Source: DASWZN01 sp963841635 (lineage in GTDB: Bacteria; Acidobacteriota; Terriglobia; Bryobacterales; Bryobacteraceae). Taken from it: a DNA stretch of 64,000 nucleotides. The stretch is taken from positions 310,001 to 374,000 of the forward strand of contig CAWJDO010000002.1 in NCBI GenBank assembly GCA_963841635.1, read 5' to 3'. How positions within the stretch are numbered: position 1 is the stretch's first letter; each line of letters starts with the position of its first letter. The notes beneath the pieces were generated by a model, which saw only the letters and a program-made list of their open reading frames with translations, was not told the origin of the DNA and did not search any database. The position numbers were made by a program, and so were the translations under genes. Below are positions 1 through 8,900 of the stretch, one piece after another.

Positions 1-1087
1 CCTCGGCCAGCGTGCCCTCGAGCAACACGGTCTTGAAGGGGAAGCCGGTGGGCGAAGCCAGCGGATCGGTAAACACCGCCGCCTCTCCGGCCGCGACGCT
101 CGCCAGGATGGAGCGCTTGTACTCCTCCCGCAACGCCGACTCCTCGCACAGCGCGAACGCCGTTCCTACCTGAACTCCCGCCGCGCCCGCCGCCAGCGCC
201 TCGCGCAGCCGCTCCGGAGTCCCGTAACCCCCGGCCAGCCAGAACGGCACGCCCAGTTCCTTGAGCTTCGCCAGATCGACTTCGTCGCGCTCGCCATACA
301 CCGGTTCGCCGGCCTCGCTCAGCGGACCCTTCCCGCGCGGCGGCGCGTTGTGCCCGCCCGCGGTGGGACCCTCCACCACGAAACCATCCACGCGGCCGTT
401 GGCCTTCTTCAGCATGGTGGTGGCCAGCGTGTTGGAGGCGATGATGGCGAGAAAGGCGGGCCGCGTCAGAGGCGGCAGGTCTCCTTCCATGAACTCGCTG
501 GGCGTGAAACTGAGGGCGGTGTCCTCGCCCTTTTCCGCTCCCGCCACGTGCATGGCGTAGGTGGCTGGCTGGTGCAGGGCCAGGCAGTCCAACGCACCCG
601 GGATCCGCAGAGGGATGCCGGCTCCCATCAGGACATACCCGACGCCGGCCAGCATGGCGCCGTACAGGGACGGCAGGTGCGGGATCTGGACTTTCTCCAG
701 ATAGTTCACTCCCACCGGGTTCTCGTGCCCCTCGCGCGCCAGCGCGATCTCCACGTAATTGGCGACAATGCACAACTCGCGGCGCTCAACCGGACCGTCC
801 CAGTTATGCGAGGGGAGCGACCTGTAAGGCTCGCCGGCAGGCTTGCCGCCCGGGATGAAGTACTTGTTCCAAACGCGCTCCGCCATCTTCCGGAAGGGGA
901 AGGCCTCGAGGCCGCGCGACATGCTGCCGTCGGGATCGCCGTCTTGAAGCCGGCGCGCGAACACCAGATCCAGGGCCGTTCCGGAAACGACGCCCAGTTG
1001 GCCCAGCCGCGCCACGGCCCGCGCCAGCTTCCAATGGGACACGCCCACGCCCATGCCGCCCTGGATAATCGTGGGTAGAGTTTTCAT
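1..1087 (-). CDS. Nitronate monooxygenase family flavoprotein (3' end cut by window edge)
   Basis: About 362 residues are visible, starting at ATG 1085-1087; the C-terminus lies beyond the left edge. The start MKTLPTIIQGGMGVGVS carries the QGGMG FMN-site motif of the 2-nitropropane dioxygenase/nitronate monooxygenase TIM barrel. Further motifs are GVNYLEK, YVLMGAGIP, VEGPTAGGHNAPPRG (glycine-rich phosphate-binding segment with the AGGH histidine), FWLAGGYGTPERL and GVQVGTAFA. Family members oxidise alkyl nitronates or act as related NAD(P)H-dependent flavin oxidoreductases, so the substrate is not settled. It begins 38 nt downstream of the glpD stop on the same strand and may be co-transcribed. 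A FabK-like enoyl reductase is the alternative, but the AGGH region and the N-terminus fit nitronate monooxygenase better. Confidence 0.85.
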   Translation of the reverse strand, partial: MKTLPTIIQGGMGVGVSHWKLARAVARLGQLGVVSGTALDLVFARRLQDGDPDGSMSRGLEAFPFRKMAERVWNKYFIPGGKPAGEPYRSLPSHNWDGPVERRELCIVANYVEIALAREGHENPVGVNYLEKVQIPHLPSLYGAMLAGVGYVLMGAGIPLRIPGALDCLALHQPATYAMHVAGAEKGEDTALSFTPSEFMEGDLPPLTRPAFLAIIASNTLATTMLKKANGRVDGFVVEGPTAGGHNAPPRGKGPLSEAGEPVYGERDEVDLAKLKELGVPFWLAGGYGTPERLREALAAGAAGVQVGTAFALCEESALREEYKRSILASVAAGEAAVFTDPLASPTGFPFKTVLLEGTLAE

Positions 1088-1125
1088 GCCAGATACAATT
1101 CTCACACGGGTGTGCCGTAGGGGGG

Positions 1126-2688
1126 CTAGTCTAGCACAAATCCCCGGGCCGTCTGGTTGAAGGCCTCGACCTGCGCGGCCTCCCAAGCGGTGTCCCGGCC
1201 CAATTCGCGCGCCATCAGCGCGGCCACCTGAGGCGCCATCACGATCGCGGCGCGAGCGTTCAGGAACAGCGCGCGGGTGCGGCGCGCCAGAACATCCTCC
1301 ACGGTGCGCGCCATTTCGTAGCGCACGGCCCAGACCACCTCGGCGCCCACATAGGGCAAGTCGCCGGACAGCGGCTCCGCGAGCGCAGGGTCGTTCTCCA
1401 TCAGTTCCTCGACCGCCGGGGCATCGGAGCCGTAAACGGCCAGCCGGCCGAACCGCGAGGCGTTGGGATGAAATCCGTGGATGTTCAGGTGGTCGGTTAC
1501 CGACGGCCGGTCCGCGAGGCGTCCCAGCGTGGCGGCGTGATTGACACAATCCTCGGCCATGTGGCGATAGGTGGTCCACTTGCCGCCGCAGATCGTGATC
1601 ATGCCTGAGTTCTCGATGCGTATTGTGTGGTCGCGCGAAAGCGCCGCGGTGTTGTTGGGATCTCCCGCGCGAACCAGCGGCCGGATGCCGGCGAACACGC
1701 TCTTCACGTCGCTGCGGCCGGGCTTCTTCGCCAGGTAAAGCGACGCCGTCTGCAGAACGAATGCGACTTCCTGCTCCTGCGCCACCGGCTCGAGCACCGG
1801 CTCCTGGATCGGAGTGTCGGTGGTGCCCACCAGCGTGTGGCCGTGCCATGGAATGGCGAACATAATCCGGCCGTCGCTGGTATGCGGAACCATGATCGCG
1901 CTCTCGCCGGCCAGGAACGACCCGTCCAGCACGAGGTGTATGCCCTGGCTGGGAGCGATCATCGGCTGCGCCGATGGATCCGCCTTGCGCCGTAACTCGT
2001 CGGTGAAGGGCCCGGTGGCGTTGACCACGACCCTGGCGCCGACTTCGAACTCCCGGCCATCCTCCATGTCGCGGACCTGGACCCCATTGAGGAAGCCGTC
2101 GCGGTCTTTGGTGATGCCGCTGACCTGCGCGTAGTTCAGGAGAGCGGCTCCGAGTTCGCCGGCGGTGGCGACCAGGTTGATCAGCAGCCGCGAGTCGTCG
2201 AATTGGCCGTCGAAGTAGACGACGCCGCCGCGCAGTCCGTCCGTGTTCAGGGTGGGCAGCCGCTCCAGCGTCTCTTCGCGGGACAGGATCTGCGACGCGC
2301 CGAAGCCGTACTTTCCGGCAAGCAGGTTGTAGAGCTTCAGGCCGATGCCGTAAAAAGGCGCCTCCCACCAGTCGTAGTTCGGAACCACGAAGCCCAGGTT
2401 GTGAACCAGGTGGGGCGCGTTCTGCAGCAGCAGCCCGCGCTCCTTGAGCGCCTCCATCACCAGCGAGACGTTGCCCTGCTCCAGGTAGCGGACGCCGCCG
2501 TGGGCCAGTTTGGTGCTGCGGCTCGAGGTCCCTTTCCCGAAGTCGCTCTGCTCGAGCAGCAGCACGTCGTAGCCGCGCGAGGCGCCGTCGATGGCGACCC
2601 CTGCGCCCGTGGCGCCTCCGCCCACCACCACCAAGTCCCACGGCCCGGCATGCGCTTCGAGCCGCCGGTACATCTCGGCTCGGTTCAT
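1126..2688 (-). CDS. glpD: Glycerol-3-phosphate dehydrogenase, FAD-dependent
   Basis: A 520-residue membrane-associated flavoenzyme that oxidises sn-glycerol 3-phosphate to dihydroxyacetone phosphate and passes electrons to the quinone pool. The FAD dinucleotide-binding motif GGGATGAG lies at about residues 23-30, followed by GTSSRSTKLAHGGVRYLEQG, the usual GlpD N-terminal signature. GIRPLVR and CGGKWTTYRHMAED follow, and the alpha-helical DAO C-terminal domain ends the protein. Length matches the family. The reading frame is open upstream to 2754, but ATG 2686-2688 was chosen because AGGGGGAG sits 6 nt before it and the protein then begins like other GlpDs. No glycerol kinase or facilitator is adjacent, so this copy may serve lipid turnover or respiration. 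Confidence 0.95.
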   Translation of the reverse strand: MNRAEMYRRLEAHAGPWDLVVVGGGATGAGVAIDGASRGYDVLLLEQSDFGKGTSSRSTKLAHGGVRYLEQGNVSLVMEALKERGLLLQNAPHLVHNLGFVVPNYDWWEAPFYGIGLKLYNLLAGKYGFGASQILSREETLERLPTLNTDGLRGGVVYFDGQFDDSRLLINLVATAGELGAALLNYAQVSGITKDRDGFLNGVQVRDMEDGREFEVGARVVVNATGPFTDELRRKADPSAQPMIAPSQGIHLVLDGSFLAGESAIMVPHTSDGRIMFAIPWHGHTLVGTTDTPIQEPVLEPVAQEQEVAFVLQTASLYLAKKPGRSDVKSVFAGIRPLVRAGDPNNTAALSRDHTIRIENSGMITICGGKWTTYRHMAEDCVNHAATLGRLADRPSVTDHLNIHGFHPNASRFGRLAVYGSDAPAVEELMENDPALAEPLSGDLPYVGAEVVWAVRYEMARTVEDVLARRTRALFLNARAAIVMAPQVAALMARELGRDTAWEAAQVEAFNQTARGFVLD

Positions 2689-2730
2689 AAGGCTCCCCCT
2701 ACAAGATTCTACGTTTTGTCGGGGGACGCC

Positions 2731-2814
2731 GTCGGGTATCGACATTGGCGGCAAACCCGGGACTGGCTCGAGTTTCGCCGCCTTCGCGAAATTCGTGCCT
2801 GTCCCACCCGTGGT
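2731..2814. repeat. Dispersed palindromic repeat, family C, copy 1
   Basis: About 84 bp that recurs in inverted orientation at 63174-63255. The core is an imperfect palindrome of the form GARTTTCGC ... GCGAAATTC, flanked by GGGACTGG on one side and GTGCCTGTCCC on the other. It sits between glpD and the DUF302 gene, where no coding frame is convincing. It looks like a mobile palindromic (REP/MITE-like) element. Confidence 0.7.
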
Positions 2815-2909
2815 CCCCTGTCAGTTATACTGCGCGAATTGCGGCGCGCCGCGCCAGCCGGGGCATTGGTCCGCGCCTCAGCACCGAAGCGCGACCGTCA
2901 GGGAGCGGA

Positions 2910-3305
2910 CTATTCCGCCGCTTTCGCCGCCAGCGCCTCCACGACCGCGATATTCTGCACCAGCTGAGCCGGCAGATTGTGCCGCGCCTGAAGGTATGCC
3001 GGGCTGTTGTACGAGACCCAGACCTTGCCGCCGCCGTCCTCCCAAACCAGAATCTTGAGCGGCAGGTCGATCGCGATGCCGGGCGCGGCTGTCATGAGAG
3101 GAGTCCCGGCCTTCGGACTGCCGAAGATCGCGAGTTTCGTGGGCCGCATCTCCATTCCAGCCTTCGCCGCCTCGCCGCTGTGATCGACAAGAGCGAACAG
3201 TTTGACTCCCTTCGCCTGGAGCAATTTCTCCAGCGCTTCAACCGTCCGATCCACCGACTGGGTCGCGGGGATACTGACGATTCCGTTGTCTACACCTGGT
3301 GACAT
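2910..3305 (-). CDS. DUF302 domain protein
   Basis: A small soluble protein of 131 residues matching the DUF302 family: the start MSPGVDNGIVSIPATQSVDRT, then KLFALVDHSGEAAKAG, RPTKLAIFGSPKAGTPLM, PGIAIDLPLKILVWED and VWVSYNSPAYL. The pattern of an N-terminal strand, a D-H-S loop, FG(S/N)P and a W-x-S-Y-N strand is typical. The function of DUF302 is unknown; some members are found near heavy-metal or redox genes. ATG 3303-3305 was preferred over the upstream frame start at 3335, because GGGAG lies 7-8 nt before it and the upstream part overlaps the decayed DUF1016 fragment. No signal peptide is visible, and there is no clear operon partner. Confidence 0.8.
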   Translation of the reverse strand: MSPGVDNGIVSIPATQSVDRTVEALEKLLQAKGVKLFALVDHSGEAAKAGMEMRPTKLAIFGSPKAGTPLMTAAPGIAIDLPLKILVWEDGGGKVWVSYNSPAYLQARHNLPAQLVQNIAVVEALAAKAAE

Positions 3306-3335
3306 TGCTTTCTCCCGCTTAGGTTCGCCGACCAA

Positions 3336-3515
3336 TTATGCGTTGTGGAACCACGGCAAATGTGCAGCAACCTGCTGCACAAATTCTTCCTCGGGCTAGA
3401 TCTCGGCGAAGCGGCCCATATACTTGAGGTTCTGAATCGAGAAGCCCCTCATGTCCGGAAACTCGCGCTTCAGGTCCGCGACCAGACGATCAGTCTCACG
3501 AAGGCTGCCGGAACT
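3336..3515 (-). pseudogene. Decayed fragment of a DUF1016 (YhcG-type) nuclease gene
   Basis: Read on the minus strand, this segment gives TDRLVADLKREFPDMRGFS, then IQNLKYMGRFAEI, a TAG stop, then PEEEFVQQVAAHLPWFHNA and a TAA stop. These are successive pieces of the N-terminal DUF1016 domain, whose usual form is DRLxxDLRxEFPDMKGFSxRNLKYMRxFAE, a short spacer, then FVQQxxAxLPWGHN. An in-frame stop splits them, and the PDDEXK-like C-terminal domain is absent. YhcG-type proteins are often found near restriction or defence genes, but none remains here. The family match is by recognition only. Confidence 0.65.
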
Positions 3516-3648
3516 CAACTGGTTTCAAGAGGAATAGACCGCTCCGTTCCGCGGCCCGCCCCCGCTCCCGAATCATATTCCACATAACTCGGATCCACGC
3601 CAGGAACGTCCGCTCCGCTGCAAGGTAATCGCTCGGGCCGCTTGGCAT
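3496..3648 (-). pseudogene. Truncated DUF202 (YidH-type) membrane protein gene
   Basis: A 50-codon frame begins at ATG 3646-3648, preceded by GAGG. It encodes MPSGPSDYLAAERTFLAWIR, which is the N-terminal signature of DUF202/YidH small membrane proteins. The next residues do not form the expected hydrophobic segments; a short stretch, RSGLFLLK, resembles the family's end of helix 1. The reading frame stops inside the DUF1016 fragment. The simplest reading is a deletion that joined the start of a yidH-like gene to the middle of a DUF1016 gene. Confidence 0.5.
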
Positions 3649-3693
3649 CCGCCCCTCGTTACCGAGAGTGTATCCCAGCCCGCCGCGGCCCCG

Positions 3694-5817
3694 CTACTCC
3701 TCGACGATCGCCACGCCCCACGGTTCGAGCGACATCGTCCCGCCCCCGGCCACCGGTCGGTTCGAGAGCAGATCCGTGCCGCTGCCGTAGGTGTATGCCA
3801 CCTTCTGCTCCGTCGTCGAGAAATTGAAGTAGTAGTGAACCGCCTTGCCCGCGCGCGTGACGCCGTGCTTCACGCGGACCGCGGCCGGCAGCTTCTGGTC
3901 GGGCCCGCTGACGCCCGCCTCGTCGAGCACCCGCTCGAGCAGCTTCTGCTGCAGCGCGTCGCTCAGCACGGTGCCTTCGTAAGTCAGAATACCCTTACCA
4001 AAGTGGTTCTGCGTAATGGCGGGATATTTTCCGAAGAACGGGTGATCGTAGTAAGCCAGCGGCGTAGCGGTATCCGGCAGGATCATCTCCGCCCAGTCGC
4101 TCACGCGGTTCTCGGCCCCGGCGTGGAAGGGATCGCCCCTAAGTGGCAGCGGTCCGCGCAAATTGGAGAACTCCTGGTAGTGGAAGCCCGCGGCCTCGCG
4201 CAACGGCCCGGGCGCCATCACCGGGCGAACGGTCGAGTACTCGTCGCAGAACCCGCTCTTGAACGCCACAACCAGGTGGCCGCCACCGTGCACGTAATCG
4301 ACGAGCCGCGTCAGCAGAGCGTCGTCGGCGATATAGAGCGGCGGCACCACAATCACCTTGTAGGCGCTCAGGTCCGCCGTATCCGGGAAAATGAAATCCA
4401 CGCCCACGTTCAGGCGGTAAAGCGCCCGGTACATGCGCCGCATCTCCAGGTCGTATCCGCCCAGCTTGTGCCACGGCATGTCGCCGGCGGGCGCCGACTG
4501 CAGGAAGGGCATGTACTCTATGCCTCGGCGCGACTCGTTGCTGTAGAGCAGCGCCACCGGGTGCGCCGCCTTCAAATCGACGATCCGCGAGCCGATGCGC
4601 TGCAGCTCGTGCGCCGTCCGCGCCACTTCGTCATACACGCGGCCCGGCTCCAGATCGTGCGACAGCACGCCCTTCCAGTAAGTCTCCTGGCCGTAGTGCA
4701 GCGAATGCCAGTGCCAGTACTCCACCATGTTGGCGCCCGTCGACGCCATCAGGTAAACGTTCTGGCGCACCTGCCCGTCGTAGGGCGGAAACTGCCAGCG
4801 CGAATCCCAGCCGATGGTCTGGGCGTTGGTCTCGGTCACCAGGTAATTCGTCCGCTTCAGCGACCGCGCAAAATCGCCGCCGTAACTGGATCCTTCGCCG
4901 TCGTACAGATCCTGCGACGGATAGTAGGGATTGATGGCCGCCACATCCAGGTCCTTCGAAATGTCGTGCTCGTTGACATCGGCACGCGTGGCGCCGCCGA
5001 AATCCTGCGTGACGAACTGGCCCGGCCGCAGATACTCGCGCACCAGCGAACCCTGCCACGCCAGGAAGTTAGTCGTGATCGAGTCCTGATAGCGGTCCCA
5101 CTCCAGCTTCCAGCCGGGATTCAGAATGCCGTTGCGCGGAGGCACGTCGGACCAGTCGTGCAGCTCCTGGCCCCAATACACCAGTCCCCAGATCTTGTTC
5201 AGCCTCTCCACCGTCGAGAACTTCTTGCGCAGGTAGTTCACGAAGGCGGCCTGCACATTGGGCCCCGCGGTTCCGTACGAAGCGGTTTCGTTGTCAATCT
5301 GGTAGCCGATGATGGCGGGATTGTCCTTATAGTGTTCCGCTATCTTGCGAATCACCCGCTCGGAGTAGCGCAGAAAGTCCGGGTTGGTGAGGTCCATGTT
5401 CTGGCGTATGCCGTAAGTGGCTTTCGAGCCGTCCAGCTTCGTAACCAGAATCTCCGGGTGCTCCTTGAACATCCATGGTGGGATCGAGTAAGTGGGTGTG
5501 CCCATGATGACGCGGATATGCGCGCGCGCCAGGCGTTCCACGATCCGGTCCATCCACGCGAACTCGAAGCGGCCGTCCTCGGGCTCCCACTTACTCCAGG
5601 TGGATTCGCCCACTCGCACCACGTTGATGCCCGACTGCTCCATCATCTGGACGTCTCTGTCCAGGCGGTCCTGCGGCATGTACTCTTCATAGAACGCCGC
5701 GCCATAGAGGAACGTGTCCATCCCATCGGGAGAGAAGCGCGCCTGCCCCTGTGAGCGGGCTGCGAACGCTCCGGCCAGAGCGGCGATCGGAACGGCGAGC
5801 CAACGTAGGATCTTCAT
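3694..5817 (-). CDS. Secreted beta-galactosidase, glycoside hydrolase family 42
   Basis: A 707-residue enzyme expected to hydrolyse terminal beta-galactosides outside the cytoplasm. It starts MKILRWLAVPIAALAGAFAA, a signal peptide. The GH42 TIM barrel follows, with YGAAFYEEYMP, NVVRVGESTWSKWEP, the acid/base region GYQIDNETASYG (NE pair), the likely nucleophile region YLVTETNAQTIGWD, and WHWHSLHYGQETYW. The trimerisation and C-terminal beta domains follow (VDYVHGGGHLVVAF; HYYFNFSTTEQ). The frame is open far upstream (to 6990), but that part overlaps the receptor gene in another frame; ATG 5815-5817 is where the signal peptide begins. It lies about 104 nt downstream of the Oar-like receptor and probably shares its transcript. 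Confidence 0.92.
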   Translation of the reverse strand: MKILRWLAVPIAALAGAFAARSQGQARFSPDGMDTFLYGAAFYEEYMPQDRLDRDVQMMEQSGINVVRVGESTWSKWEPEDGRFEFAWMDRIVERLARAHIRVIMGTPTYSIPPWMFKEHPEILVTKLDGSKATYGIRQNMDLTNPDFLRYSERVIRKIAEHYKDNPAIIGYQIDNETASYGTAGPNVQAAFVNYLRKKFSTVERLNKIWGLVYWGQELHDWSDVPPRNGILNPGWKLEWDRYQDSITTNFLAWQGSLVREYLRPGQFVTQDFGGATRADVNEHDISKDLDVAAINPYYPSQDLYDGEGSSYGGDFARSLKRTNYLVTETNAQTIGWDSRWQFPPYDGQVRQNVYLMASTGANMVEYWHWHSLHYGQETYWKGVLSHDLEPGRVYDEVARTAHELQRIGSRIVDLKAAHPVALLYSNESRRGIEYMPFLQSAPAGDMPWHKLGGYDLEMRRMYRALYRLNVGVDFIFPDTADLSAYKVIVVPPLYIADDALLTRLVDYVHGGGHLVVAFKSGFCDEYSTVRPVMAPGPLREAAGFHYQEFSNLRGPLPLRGDPFHAGAENRVSDWAEMILPDTATPLAYYDHPFFGKYPAITQNHFGKGILTYEGTVLSDALQQKLLERVLDEAGVSGPDQKLPAAVRVKHGVTRAGKAVHYYFNFSTTEQKVAYTYGSGTDLLSNRPVAGGGTMSLEPWGVAIVEE

Positions 5818-5850
5818 ACAGGCCAATCCTACCAGGACCGTGCGTCCCTC

Positions 5851-5912
5851 GTGGCGCAGGCACTCCTGCCAGGCACTCCTGCCTGCCGCCTCGACACTGG
5901 TGTCGAGGCATG
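5851..5912. repeat. Dispersed palindromic repeat, family A, copy 1
   Basis: An intergenic palindromic unit between the receptor and beta-galactosidase genes. It begins GTGGCGCAGGCACTCCTGCC, has a second CACTCCTGCC, and ends in the hairpin CCTCGACAC / GTGTCGAGG (5889-5897 and 5900-5908). Related units occur at 9272-9320, 31909-31995 and 49880-49938. Confidence 0.7.
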
Positions 5913-5921
5913 CTCTGCGCC

Positions 5922-8900
5922 TTAGAAGCTGAACCGGATCGCCAGCTGAATGTTGCGCGGCCCTCCGCCGCCCAGATAAGGGTAGCCGGTCCCGACGTCG
6001 GCCGTCGCGGTGATCGGAATCGAGCCCGTGCCCCGCCCCTGCGCGTCCGGCTGCCCGCCTTGCAGAAAGTCCAGCGAGAACGCCGGCATCATCGGATTGG
6101 CGAAGTTGGGGTGGTTGAAGAGGTTGAAGAAATCGACGCGCGTCTGCATCTTGACCCGCTCGCCCAGCGGCGTCGTCTTCGACAAGGAGAAGTCGAAGTT
6201 CTTCAAGCTCGGCCCCGTGAACGCATTGCGGCCCAGATTGCCGAAGTGCTGCGTGCCGGCCACGCACGACCCCACCACCGCATCCCACGTGCACGGAACG
6301 GCGAAGGCCGAAGCATCCAGGAACGTATTCGGGAAATGCTGCCCGGCGAAAGGATTGCCAACCACGTCGGGCCGCCCGAACCACTCGTCGCTGCCGTTGA
6401 AATCGCCCTCGAAGAGATAGTTCAGGTTCACCGGCTGCCCCGTCTGGATCGCCACTACGCCGTTGATGGCCCATCCCGAGAGCAGTTTCTTGTAGCTGTG
6501 CGCGTCGGGGAACTCGTAGGTGAAGTTCCACGCCAGCCGGTGCCGCGCGTCGAAGTTCGAGCTGGCCCATTCGTTCTTCACATTGAAGCTGTTGTCCGGC
6601 TGCGTCGCGTTGGGCACGAAGTCCTGGCCGTCGCTCGCATTGTCGAGCGAGTGCGACCAGGTGTAGTTCACCGTTGAGGTCAACCCGTGAGTCTCGATCT
6701 TCAGGATGGTCTGCAGCCCGTTGTAGTTCGATATCGCGCTGGTTTCGAGCTGGTTGATGTAGACGAAGTCCCCGTAGGGCAGCGATCCCCCGCCGACAGT
6801 CTGGTTCAGGTCGCGGTAGCGGAACAGCTTCCGCCCCGCCGAGCCGACGTACCCAACCTGCAACGCCACGCCCGGCACCAGTTCCTGCTGCAGGTTGAAG
6901 TTGTAATTCTGCACGTACGGCGTCCGCAGGTTCTGCGCCACAGTGAAAACATCGGTGGCCCCGAAGTCGCTGAACACCGGCGGCGCGCACATTGAACTGC
7001 CCGGCACCTTAATGGCGGATCCGGTACAGGGGCCCGGTGTCACGGTGATCGCCGCCGTGCCGCTGAACAGCACCGGCGACGATCCAATGTCGTTGTAAGC
7101 GGGGCCGGGATTGAACGTATTCCACGGCAACTGGCCCACGAAGAAATCCTGGGAGAACGCGTCGTAGAACAGGCCCCAGCCCGTGCGCACCACCGTCTTG
7201 CCCGTTCCGAAAACGTCCCAAGCCAAGCCCACGCGCGGAGCGAAATTCTTGTAGTCTTTCGGATAAAGCGTGCTTACCTGCTTGGGGCCCGGAATGGAGG
7301 GGTCGAAGATGCTGAACCGGCCCTGCTCCTCCCCGATGACGCCGTAGTAGTCCCAGCGCACGCCGGCATCGAGCATGAGGTGCTTCGCCAGCCGGAAGCT
7401 GTTCTGAACATACATCCCGTGATTGTTCTGGAACGTTCCGCGGCGGGAATTGCCCTGCGCCTCATGGACCGAGCTCGGCGCCCCGGCCAGAAAACTGACC
7501 AGGTCGGGGAACACCAGCTTGCCGCGATAGCCGCTGTCGAAGAAGCCGTTCACGAACGTGCGGCGGAATTCGTAGCCGAACTTCCAATTGCTCCGCCCGG
7601 TGTTATAGGAAGCGTTGACGAAGAACTGCGAGTTCGTGTCGATGCGCCCGCGTGGCACCGACGAGTTGGCTCCCAATGACGCCTCGCCCGCAACCTGAAT
7701 CAGCGGCAGGCCCGTGTCGCTCGAGCCCTGGATGGTGTTCAGCCCGATCGAGCGCGGGTCGAAGCTCTTGTCCTCCGGATAGAACGTCTCGGCGAAGCGG
7801 TTGTACCCTCCGCGCACTTCCAGCAGCAGGCGCGGCGAAAGGATGTGCGTGAACGACGCCGACGCCAGTTGGACCCGCGTCGGGGTGACGGTGTTGTAAC
7901 CGGGCAGCACTCCCCCGCCGACGATCGCGAACGGGAAGCTCTGGTAGCTGTCCCCGAAGTAGTAACGTCCGGTCAGAACGTCGCCCTTGCCGAAGTGCTG
8001 ATCGATCTTGCCGATCAGGCTGTCCACGCGGTTCGTGAACAGAGTGGTCGCCAGCAGGTTGTTGCCGTTGGAGTCGGTAGCGATATTGGGTGACGGCCAG
8101 GGATTGCGCGCCAGCAGGTTGGCGATCACCGGGCTCTCGCCGCCGAGCGCGGCCAGATCCGGCGAGGCCTGCGCCGCCGCAATATCGGCCTGCGTCGGGA
8201 CATGTCCCAGGCTGGAAATGCCGCCCGACTCCCGCTCCCCCTCGTAGGCGAAGAAGAAGAAGGTGCGGTCCTTCACGATCGGCCCGCCCAGCGATGCGCC
8301 GAAGCTGTTGTTGTGGAATGGATTCTGCGGCGTTCCGGCGGTGTTGAAGAAGTTGCGCGCGTCCATGGCGCTGTTCCGGAAGTCCTCGAACGCCGAACCG
8401 TGAAGATCGTTGGTCCCCGACTTGGTGACGATGTTGACGATGGCGCCCGCGTTGCGCCCGTACTGCGCGTCCGCGCCCGAGATCACCGGGATCTCAGCCA
8501 GCGCATCGAGCGGCAGCAGCGTCGCCGGAGTGCCGAACACGCCCGCCTGGTTGATGGCCGGGTCGTTCCGGTAGCCGTCGTTCATGTCCGTCCCATCGAG
8601 CAGGTAGTTGTTGGACCGCCCGCGGTTTCCGTTCATGCTGAAGGTACCGAACGATCCCGGCGAGTCGGTGATGCCCGCAGCATCGGCGTTAGCGCCCGGC
8701 ACCAGCAGGATGGTCTTGCCGAAATCGCGCCCGTTGGTCGGAAGGTTCGCGAGTTGCTTGCTGTCCAGCGTCCCGCCCTGTGTGTCCCCGATGGTGTCCA
8801 CCAGCGCGGCGGCTTCCCTCACCTCGACCAGTTCCTTGGCCTCGCCCGGCGAGAGCGTCAGGTCCACTCTCTGCGTGATGGCCGTCGCCACCTTGATGCC

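Noticed and set aside
3835..5754. A 639-codon plus-strand frame across the GH42 gene
   Set aside because: It is antisense to a complete enzyme with clear motifs, has no domain of its own and arises from GC-rich third positions.
5818..6990. Long N-terminal extension of the GH42 frame
   Set aside because: It overlaps the receptor gene in another frame; the signal peptide starts at 5817.
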